NCBI GenBank assembly: GCA_963772065.1
Contig: CAVYVZ010000008.1
Location: forward strand, 372,001-436,000
Direction of reading: 5' to 3'
DNA from: CAVYVZ01 sp963772065
GTDB lineage: Bacteria; Acidobacteriota; Vicinamibacteria; Vicinamibacterales; UBA2999
DNA length: 64,000 nucleotides
This document shows, piece by piece, positions 55,126 to 64,000 of the stretch (its first letter is position 1; each line of letters opens with the position of its first letter). The position numbers were made by a program, and so were the translations under genes. The notes beneath the pieces were generated by a model, which was given only the letters and a program-made list of their open reading frames with translations, did no database searches and was not told the DNA's origin.

Positions 55126-57150
55126 TCACGCGACGACTCCCGATCCGCGCGGCGTCGCACGGCGCAGCAGACTCACACAACCGAGAATCGCCACGACGAT
55201 CGCGCACACCCACACGATGTCTGGTTCGGGGCCCGCGGTGACGCCGACGGCGAGGTCGGACACGCCCGCTGGAAGCGGCAGCGGCTGGTCGACGTCGTCG
55301 GCACCCTCAGTGGTGCGCCGCACGATCTCCTGCACCGCGACGAACGACGTGTACCGCGTGAGCAAGCCATAGGTCAGCCCCAGAGAGGTGATCTCGGCGA
55401 CACGTTCCTCGCTGGGAGCATCGGGACCGAAATCCGACAGGTCCGCGATACGGGTTCGTGCCCACAGATGCCGAAGCGCGCCGTGACGCGCGTCGGCGTT
55501 CGCCGGCGAGACGGCAATCGACGTCTGGTACACGCCGCGGCCGGTCTTGCCCGAGATCTCGATCGATCCAGCTGCGCCGCCTCGCCACTTTCCGAAGACG
55601 ACAATCGGACGGCTGGCGAACAGGTCCGGGACGCTTCTGCGGCTCGACATCGTAGGCGTCGAATCCGTTGAACGTCACGTCGATGCCGGTGAGCACGGGC
55701 GTGTCGATGTAGCGCCGGAGCCGCGCCGCCGCTTCCGTCGCCTCGGCGGGTTCTGTCACGATGAACGGTTCCCCGAGCCCCGCACGCGCGACGCCCTCGA
55801 TGAGGAACCGGTTCACGCTGCTGCCAATACCAAAGGCGAAGAAGTTGACATCGTCCAGTTGAGCGCGGACGTAGTCGAACACGTCCGATTCCGCCTCGAT
55901 ATAGCCGTCGGTCACCAGGACGATGCTGCGCGACGCCTCGCCGTTGACGCGGGACCGCTACCGCCCGTTCGAGCGCCGCCAGCAGCCGCGTCCCGCCGCC
56001 GCCGTTCTTCTGCCCGATGAACTGGAGCGCCCGTGTGAGATTCGGAGCGCGTCGCTGGAACAGACACTGGCGCGAACGTCTCGGAGCCGTCGGCAAACAC
56101 GACGATGTTGAACGTGTCGGACGGGTCGAAGGACGTTCGCGAGGTCGCCCATCAGCTTCTTCGCCGTGTCCAGCGGAAAGCCGTTCATCGATCCCGACAC
56201 GTCGAGCACGAAGATGTACTCGCGCGACGGCACCTCGTCGGGCTGGACCACCTGCGGCGGTTCCGCCATGAGCAGGAAGAAGTTTTCGTCCCGGCCCTGG
56301 TACAGCAGCAGTCCCGAGGCAATCTCCTCGCCGGCCAATCGGTAGCGAAGGATGAAGTCGCGATTGCCCGAGAATCGATCGGACTCGGCGAGCGTCATCT
56401 CCGAGCGCCCCGCGCCGCTCGCAGCGGACCACCAGCTGATGCGAGGGTGAGGCGAGCTCCTGAAGCGGCACGCCGGTGGACACCACGCCCGAGAGGTGGA
56501 ACTCGCTGCGCGGCGCCTCGCCCTGGCGGGTGTACGGAGCCTTGACGAACTCGTCTCCCGGCGACGCCTGGCTTTCGCGCTTCTCGGAGTAGCGCGGTCC
56601 GACAACGGTCGGGTAGACGAACTCGTACACACCGTCGGTCGGCACGAGCAGCTCCGTGTATTTGAGCTCCACCGAGATCGTGTCGCCTGGAAGCACGTTG
56701 GCGACCTTCATCGTGAACACGTTGGGGCGGCTCTGTTCCAGGAGCGATGCGCTCTTCCCCTCGCGTCTTCGCGGCTTCGAATTCACGTGCCGCCTGCTTG
56801 CGCTCCCTGATTCTGGCCACGGTGCGCACGTCGCCGACGGTCATCGTCATGCCGTACACGGCCGCCCGCGTCGACGCAGGAAAGACGTAGCGGGCATGAA
56901 TGGGCCGCGTTCCGCGATTCTCGTACACCTGCCGAACGGTCACGTCCGCAATCACGCCGGCGATCGCGACGTCAACTCGCGTGTCCTTCAACGGCAGACG
57001 ATCGATGGCGGGATCGCCGCCTTCGACGAAGAAGTATGGGGAGAGCGTCTTGTCAGCAGGTACTCGATCGCCCTGCGCCGCGGCCTCGAGCGGCACGAGC
57101 AAGGCACAGATGGCGAGAGCGATGACGGTGCAGCGAGTTGAGAGTCTCAT
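55126..57150 (-). CDS. VIT-VWA surface protein with PEP-CTERM-like tail, multiple frameshifts
   Basis: About 670 residues when at least five shifts (near 56760, 56410, 56130, 56050, 55940, 55640) are bridged. Signal peptide from ATG at 57150 (CTVIALAICALLVPLEAAAQ); VIT domain (VAIAGVIADVTVRQVYENRG, IHARYVFPASTRAAVYGMTM); VWA with MIDAS YIFVLDVSGSMNGFPLDTA and VLVTDGYIEAESDVFDYVRA-type continuation; then a C terminus GPEPDIVWVCAIVVAILG followed by CVSLLRR: PEP, membrane helix and Arg pair. Inter-alpha-trypsin-inhibitor-like proteins of this plan are known targets near sortases and exosortases. Confidence 0.78.
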
Positions 57151-57220
57151 GTCCGTGGCCTCGACCCGGACTGATGTCGGCAACGATAGTGCCGACACGC
57201 CGGTCTCGAGACGTGAGCGC

Positions 57221-58135
57221 CTACTTGCTCGACGACCGCATGACGCGAGGCCTCACGTTCGAACGGTTCTTCAGAACCCACCTGACTGCTTCGACGCGCG
57301 CCAGGTTCCGCTTCGCCTTTTCGTAGCCAGGGTCGGCAGCGAGTGCGCCCTTGTACGCGGTGGCCGCCGCCTTGAAGCGCCCCGTGTGCTCGAGCGCCAT
57401 GCCCAGGTTGTTGTGAAACGCCGGCACGTCCTGCCGCAACTCCACGGCTTTGGCGAGCAGCGGCAGCGCCTCGTCGGCGCGCTGCGTCTCGAGGAACAGG
57501 AGCCCGAGGTTGTTCATCGACCATGCGTCGAGCTCGTTCAGCTCGATCGCGCGACGATACGCAGTCACCGCCTCGTCTGTCTTGCCCTGCGCGTGGTAGG
57601 TGCGGCCGAGCAGCCGATACACCTCGGTCGACTCGGGATCGATTTCGGCCGCACGCGTCAGCCTGTCGAGCGGCGTCGTCATGCCGCTTCTGTTCGATGA
57701 AGACGCGGCTCAGGTTCACGAGGCTCTTGACGTGATGCGGGTCGATGCTCAGCGCCTTCTCGAAGGCCTGCTCGGACTTCGCGAGATCGCCGCTCTTCCA
57801 CGCTGACAGGCCGAGCATGTAGTGTCCCCACGCGTTGGCGGGGCGCTGCACGGTGTAGTGATCGAAGATCGCCGTCGCGTCGCTGTACTTCCTCGCCTGG
57901 TATGCCGCCTGGCCATCGGCGAATGACACCGGACCGGTGATCTTCGGCGTCGCGTCCGGCACGAATCCTTCTCCGTCGCGCCGCGCTTCGGCAGGATTCG
58001 ACTGCTCGCGACGGGTTTCGCCGGCGTGGCTGCCGACCCCGCCTTTGCCTTCGACGGTTCGCCGCGCTTCGAACAGCCGACGGCCGCGAATGCCGCCAGG
58101 AGCAGCACCGCCGTGACGTGTCGTGTGGGTTTCAT
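57221..58135 (-). CDS. TPR lipoprotein, two frameshifts
   Basis: Starts MKPTRHVTAVLLLAAFAAVG with Cys next, a lipobox. Frame breaks near 57975 and 57680 separate the lipoprotein head, a first TPR block (DGQAAYQARKYSDATAIFDH, AWGHYMLGLSAWKSGDLAKS) and a second (STEVYRLLGRTYHAQGKTDE, AWSMNNLGLLFLETQRADEA, AFHNNLGMALEHTGRFKAAA). About 300 residues of tandem TPRs. It sits between the NtrC-type regulator and the VIT-VWA gene, so it probably helps assembly of that surface system, like the TPR proteins in PEP-CTERM loci. Confidence 0.78.
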
Positions 58136-58196
58136 CTGTCTTCTCCCTCTGGTTGGCCGACCGCTTCACGCGGTCGAGCGTTCGCCGGCCTTCAGG

Positions 58197-58212
58197 GCAA
58201 GCCGTGCAGCCA
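58197..58212 (-). promoter_or_regulatory. Possible sigma-54 promoter for the TPR/VIT/exosortase genes
   Basis: On the minus strand TGGCTGCACGGCTTGC lies 61 bases before the TPR lipoprotein start. It has both TGGC and TTGC boxes of sigma-54 promoters, but 11 rather than 10 bases separate GG and GC. In a region full of one-base errors the spacing may be misread. The adjacent NtrC-type activator supports it. Confidence 0.3.
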
Positions 58213-58359
58213 CGGTGGGCGGGAGAAGACAGATGTCTCTAACTGACGAGAGCAGAGCGAGTTGTCGAATCGTCAGAACGCGGCCGGCGGGAAACTGTCG
58301 CGACCGTCGTGTCCGCGTGGACACGGTCCGGAGTCGGTGTCCGGGAACACTACGCGTGT

Positions 58360-59740
<1,381 letters not shown>

Positions 59741-59744
<4 letters not shown>

Positions 59745-61442
59745 GTGCGCTTCGAACCTGCTGGAATGTCGATGATGATGCGCGTTCCCCGGCCAGGCGC
59801 ACTGTCGACGCCGATCGTGCCGTGAAGGTCCATCACCAGTCGTCGAACGATGGAGAGCCCCAGACCTGTGCCGCCCTCCTTCGTCGTATAGAAATCGTTG
59901 AAGATCCGTCCCGCTTCGTCAGCGGACATTCCCCGACCGGTGTCGGCGACCGTCACCCGGACTGCCGGCAGATCACCGTCTCGATCAACCACCTGCGTGG
60001 AGACGGTGATGCGACCCGGCTTCGATTGCAGGCTGTCCACCGCGTTGGCGATCAGATTCTCGAGGATACGCCGGAACGCGACCGGGTCTCCCATAACCGG
60101 CGGGAGATTCGTCAGGTCGGTCCCGAACTCGACATGGTCGTGCCCCTGCGCGGCGCGAACGACGTCGGTGATCAGCGCGTTCAGATCGCACTCGCGCCGG
60201 TCCGACGGTGGCGACAGTCGCTGGTAGCTCGTGGCCAGCGTCTCGAGATACGCGATGCTGGAATCGACCGTGGGCCGCCGCTCGGCGAACACCGCCGGAA
60301 GAGCGCCTGGCTCGTCCCGTTCGACTTGCGCCAGATGGCGCATCACGTTCCGAAGCGGGATGAGGCCGTTCTTGATGTCGTGGTTGATCTGACGGGCCAG
60401 CTCGCCGACAGTCGCGCGCCGTTCGGCCTCGCGCACGCGGGCGGTGCTGGTGCGCAGCCGTGCGGCAAGGTCACCGAGAAGCCGGGACAATCTGCCGACT
60501 TCGTCGGTGCCGGGATCGAAGTCGACGTCGAGGCGATCGAGATCGAGCACGGCCGTCTTTTCAGCAAGAGCCGCCAGCGGTCCGCTGATTCGCGACGACA
60601 CCCACACCGCCAGCAGCAGGGCGGCGACTCCGGTCCCCGCGGCGGTCACCAGGAACCATGAATCCGCGCTGCGCAGAAGCGTCCTGAGCGGCGTCAGAGG
60701 CTGAGTGACCTCGAGCCGCGCCTGGACGACCTCGAGCGGTGTTCCTGCTCCGGTCCGGATCACCGGAAGCTGCAGTTCGCCGACCGCCGAGTCGTCCGTC
60801 GTGTCCGGCTTTCGTGGAATCGTCAACAGCTCTCCCCCTGGGTAGCGCAGCGACACGACGATCGCTCGATCGCGAGCCAGCCGCGCGAGAAAGGCTTCGA
60901 TCAACGGCCACACCACCGACCATGGCGAACGTCCGCCCGCCGATCACGAACGACTCGGCACGCGCGAGCGCCAGAAACTCACGCTCGGCGCCACGAGTGG
61001 TCACGAACGCGACGCCGCGCGCGTCGTGGAGCGCGGACGCCAGCCCACGCTCGACGCGGCCATGCTCGTTCCGGAAGTGACCGGAGCTGATAATCCGGTC
61101 GTCGCCATCCTGAATCTGAAGCATCGAGAGACCAGTGAGGCGCATCGCCGTGCCCGCGTAGTCGAGCAGATAGTTCCGTTCCGACTCGACGCCGGCAACC
61201 GCGGCGAGGCGAAACCTGTTGTCGTTCAGCAGCGCGCTCTCGAGCGACGCGAGCCGGTCGGCAATCCCGGCACTCTCGCGAGCGAGATCTTCGCGAATGA
61301 TCTCGACCACGCCGTCGACACGAAGCTGGTACTCCGCCGAGAGACGTCTGGTCATCTCCTGCCGAAGTCCGAACGCCAGCAGCGCAATCGGGATCAGCAC
61401 GACGGCGGCAAAGGCGAGGAGCAGGCGAGTACGCAGGCTCAT
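59741..61442 (-). CDS. Membrane sensor histidine kinase, one frameshift
   Basis: About 567 residues. Membrane segment 1 (LLLAFAAVVLIPIALLAFGL), a periplasmic sensor of about 230 residues broken by a shift near 60905, membrane segment 2 (SWFLVTAAGTGVAALLLAVW), then HAMP (SSRISGPLAALAEKTAVLDL). The phospho-His lies in GELARQINHDIKNGLIPLRN, the NtrB-like HDIKNGL form; ATPase boxes are RILENLIANAVDS, VADTGRGMS and GTGLGLSIVRRLV. Partner of the overlapping NtrC-type regulator. Starts 3 bases after the binding-lipoprotein stop. Confidence 0.92.
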
Positions 61443-61445
61443 CTC

Positions 61446-62845
61446 TTATCTCGGATCGTTCGCCCCGGCGATAACCAATCCTCCATCCCAGTCCGCAGTC
61501 ACACCGGACCGCCCGCGCCGCACAATCGCCTGCAGCCGCGTCTCGACCAGCGGGACGATGGTCTCGGGATCGAGCCATGGAGCGTCATCTATCAGGGCCT
61601 GCAGGTCTCGGCACGGGTCAACCGGCCGGCTGTCGACGGACATCACGTAACCACCGTCGGCTCCCCGCCGCTGTGCCCGTGCCAGGGCCTCACCGGTCAA
61701 CCCGGCGGCACGCTGGTATGCGGCGGAGGCCCGGAAGGAGCGCATCGAGACGTGCCAGCCGCCAGCCACAAGCGCTCGGCGAGATCGCGCGCCGCGGCGT
61801 CGCTCGCGTCGTACACGATCCGCGGAGTGGGCGAGGAATGGTCTCGCGGCGGAGAAAGAGCGACCTCGCAATCCGGCATCGTCTGCCACCAGAACGGACC
61901 GCGCGCCCCCCGCGCCTCGCCTCGAACCGCATCGTCGGCGAGAACCTGCCGCGCGTCTTCCGACAGCGAAGCCGCGGAGCGCGGCGCGGCCGGGTGTAAG
62001 GAGCAGGTGGGTTCGCTGCCATGCCAGCGGCACGGAATGAAATTGCGGCAGCGTGGCTGCATAGTCGAGCGCCGCGGGATCCCGTGTGAGCAGCAAGTCA
62101 ACACCCTCGTCCAGGAGATCCCGCGGGTCGCCGGGAGCGACCGAGAAATCGAATGGCCGGCAGATTGTCTCGAGCGAGGGTAATCACCGTCGCGGCTCTG
62201 GCAACCGGCGTGTGACCTTCTGGTGCGATCCGAGCGGATCGTGTTCCGAGCGGCCACGGCGAATCGGCGACGGACTTGGCGATTGCCAGATCGGGATGCG
62301 CAAGCGCCAGGGGCACGTCTACGCGTTGACTCCGCAAAGTGATCGCAAGGGCCCGGTCGCCGACAAGCGCGATCGATTGAACGAGACGACTCACGTGCGG
62401 CCGCAGCTCGTCTGCCGATGCCGTCACGGGTCCAACTCGCCTGCACGTCAGCCGCCGTGACCGGCGCGCCGTCGGAGAACCGGGCGTTCTCCCGCAATGT
62501 GACGATCCAGGTACGGCCGTTTGCGTCGAGCTGCCACGACGCTGCCAGGCCGGGACCCGCACGTCCATGGCAATCCGCTCGGACCAGCGTCTCGTAGAGC
62601 TGACGGAACAGCAATCGCTCGCTCTCGTTCGACGGGTGGGGGGCGTTCGACGGATCGATTCGGTCACTGAGGGCAACGGTCGAAACCGGTTCGCCCGGTT
62701 CAGCGATCAGCGCACAGTCGGCGGATCCGGCCTGGGGACGCACCGCCGACGCCGCCGGGGTGACACGCGGGCTGCACGCCCAAGTCATCGCCTGAAGGCA
62801 CACGATGAACCCGAACGCGGCACATCCCCGGACTCTCAGCTTCAC
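61446..62845 (-). CDS. Peptide-binding-type (SBP_bac_5) lipoprotein, multiple frameshifts
   Basis: Begins with GTG at 62845 and a signal peptide ending LQAMTWAC, a lipobox. Family region: RLLFRQLYETLVRADCHGRA, GLAASWQLDANGRTWIVTLR, ENARFSDGAPVTAADVQASW. Then the frame changes at least four times (about 62480, 62150, 61990, 61760) through ALAITLRSQRVDVPLALAHP, ALDYAATLPQFHSVPLAWQR and SMRSFRASAAYQR, ending at 61446. No ABC permease or ATPase is adjacent; instead a histidine kinase follows, so it may act as a ligand-binding helper of that kinase (inference). Confidence 0.75.
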
Positions 62846-62903
62846 GTCTTTCGCCCATGATAGTGCGAAGCTAAAATGGGTGGCGGCGACAAGGGTGACG
62901 AAG

Positions 62904-63662
62904 ATGCTCAAAAAGGCAATCGTAGGTCTTGCCACCGGCGCACTGCTCTCGACGTCGTCGACTGCGACGGCTCAAGTCCGGGGAGAAGGGCCTACTCCTT
63001 CGGAAGGCGCATGTTTCTACCGGGACGCCAACTACCGAGGCCAGTACTTCTGCGTCGCGGCCGGTGACGAGCTGAGTACCATGCCGTCGGGCGCGAACGA
63101 CCGCGTGTCCTCGATCAGACTCTTCGGCAGAGCGGAGGTCACGGTCTTCGAGGATGTGCGGTTCCGGGGGGAATCGCTGCGATTCGATTCCGACGTGCGT
63201 GACCTGCAGAGCGAAAACTTCAACGACGCGATCTCGTCCATCCAGGTCGAGCGCAAATCGTTTGGCGGCCGCCGCGGTCGCGGCAACCAACAATCATCCG
63301 GTTCGCAGGGGAGTCCGGAGCTGATCGTTCGGCGCGCGTATCAAGACATCCTCGAACGGGATCCCGATCCGGCTGGCATGCGCACCTACCGCAGCCACAT
63401 CATCGATGACGGGTGGACCGAGCAGGATGTCCGCGACGCCCTCCGGAAGAGTCCCGAGTACCGGGAAAAGACCACCATGACGCGGGCGAAAGCGGAAGAG
63501 ATCGTCCGACAGGCGTATCTCTCCGTGCTCAAGCGGGAACCGGACCCGGCGAGCCAGCGTTACGTGAACAACGTAATGCGCGACAAGTGGACACAGCAGG
63601 ACGTGGAACGCGAGCTCCGCAAGAGTCCTGAATACCGCAGCAGAAAGCCCTCGGACTTCTAA
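62904..63662 (+). CDS. Secreted beta/gamma-crystallin-like protein with DUF4214-type repeats
   Basis: 252 residues from ATG at 62904. Signal peptide (AIVGLATGALLSTSSTATAQ). Residues 35-115: crystallin / I36-inhibitor-like pair (ACFYRDANYRGQYFCVAAGD, RVSSIRLFGRAEVTVFEDVR, FRGESLRFDSDVRDL). After a Gly/Arg/Ser linker come two helical repeats: VRRAYQDILERDPDPAGMRT, YRSHIIDDGWTEQDVRDALR and VRQAYLSVLKREPDPASQRY, VNNVMRDKWTQQDVERELRK, each with a KSPEYR end, as in DUF4214. Divergent from the exosortase unit. Probably an extracellular protein. Confidence 0.8.
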   Translation: MLKKAIVGLATGALLSTSSTATAQVRGEGPTPSEGACFYRDANYRGQYFCVAAGDELSTMPSGANDRVSSIRLFGRAEVTVFEDVRFRGESLRFDSDVRDLQSENFNDAISSIQVERKSFGGRRGRGNQQSSGSQGSPELIVRRAYQDILERDPDPAGMRTYRSHIIDDGWTEQDVRDALRKSPEYREKTTMTRAKAEEIVRQAYLSVLKREPDPASQRYVNNVMRDKWTQQDVERELRKSPEYRSRKPSDF

Positions 63663-63733
63663 CCAAGCGAGTTGGGGCGAGGGGACAGCGAGCGAGTAAC
63701 ATATCGGCGTTTTCCCCGATCCAGGAGCGCCGC

Positions 63734-64000
63734 ATGTCTGTTGTTCGTAACGATCCGTATTCCGCACTCAATTTCCACGTGGTCATCGCCGGGGTGTTCG
63801 ATGATGGCCAGGCGATCCGTGGTTCGTTCGCCGAGGTGTCCGGACTGGATGTCGAAATTTCGCCGATCGAGTACCGGAATGGCTCGGAGGACATCACCGT
63901 CCGCAAGATACCGGGCCTGAAGAAGTTCTCCAACATCATCCTCAAGCGGGGTGTAATCGGCGACCTTGCCTTCTGGACGTGGATCAAGTCGGTGCTCGAC
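63734..64000 (+). CDS. Contractile-tail tube protein (T4 gp19-like), cut by window end
   Basis: The first 89 residues of a phage-tail-region protein: NDPYSALNFHVVIAGVFDDG, FAEVSGLDVEISPIEYRNGS, EDITVRKIPGLKKFSNIILK, RGVIGDLAFWTWIKSVLD. This is the PF06841/TIGR02241 pattern of inner-tube proteins in extracellular contractile injection systems, R-type structures and related tails. AGGAG lies eight bases before the ATG. Being the first gene after a divergent promoter region, it probably opens such a locus beyond the window. Confidence 0.92.
   Translation, partial: MSVVRNDPYSALNFHVVIAGVFDDGQAIRGSFAEVSGLDVEISPIEYRNGSEDITVRKIPGLKKFSNIILKRGVIGDLAFWTWIKSVLD

Overview
The window is high-G+C bacterial chromosome. 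It carries a serine/threonine kinase fused to a TolB/WD40-like propeller, a PadR regulator next to a MacB-like ADOP-type permease, an exosortase K-like cluster, a MocR regulator and many GTG starts. Together these suggest an Acidobacteriota genome, most like Vicinamibacteria; this is an inference from gene content only. Housekeeping anchors are greB, an RpoD-type sigma factor, udk, purA, hutH-hutU, rnc, cutA, an ftsB-like gene, tRNA-Glu, tRNA-Lys and initiator tRNA-fMet.

Layout. 0-8.2 kb: small hypotheticals, greB, the kinase-propeller, a receiver protein, a DUF4160 protein and a Mn-catalase fused to a YciE-like ferritin domain. 8.2-13.3 kb: an accessory stretch ending at tRNA-Glu. It holds a serine-recombinase remnant, a membrane zinc-ribbon protein, a broken cupin gene, a lipoprotein and several partial copies of the tRNA-Glu 3' end with its flank, so it looks like a decayed tRNA-targeted island. 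13.3-31.8 kb: sigma factor, udk, secreted proteins, a TSUP permease, a pseudo-adenylation domain, PilZ, purA, hutH/hutU, an ATPase, a DUF2007-RNase III fusion and a HAMP-SpoIIE phosphatase. 31.9-46.5 kb: a transsulfuration enzyme, DedA, an ECF sigma with a small membrane partner, cutA, ftsB, tRNA-fMet, MocR, a cytochrome b / molybdopterin oxidoreductase pair, PadR-ADOP, a histidine kinase, AraC and two VOC proteins.

46.5-54.0 kb is a tightly packed minus-strand unit: LuxR/TPR regulator, FAD oxidoreductase, small alpha/beta-barrel protein, flavin monooxygenase, phospholipase D-like protein and V8-like serine protease. The last two share an N-terminal LESPFL..E tag. 54.3-62.8 kb is a second minus-strand unit: a peptide-binding-type lipoprotein, histidine kinase, NtrC-type regulator, TPR lipoprotein, VIT-VWA protein with a PEP-CTERM-like tail, exosortase K-like transpeptidase and a small membrane protein. 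It reads as a self-contained signalling and surface-anchoring module. The window ends inside a contractile-tail tube gene, so a phage-tail-like or extracellular contractile injection locus probably begins at the right edge; the two LESPFL proteins are candidate cargo (inference).

Many conserved genes, including udk and a sigma factor, are broken by single-base shifts, and the density rises sharply at 54-63 kb. Residual indel errors in the assembly are the most economical explanation for most of them. Such genes are given as one feature across the break, with the position stated. A second global trait is that intergenic gaps, mostly between convergent genes, are filled with short-word tandem and inverted repeats, each gap using its own word.
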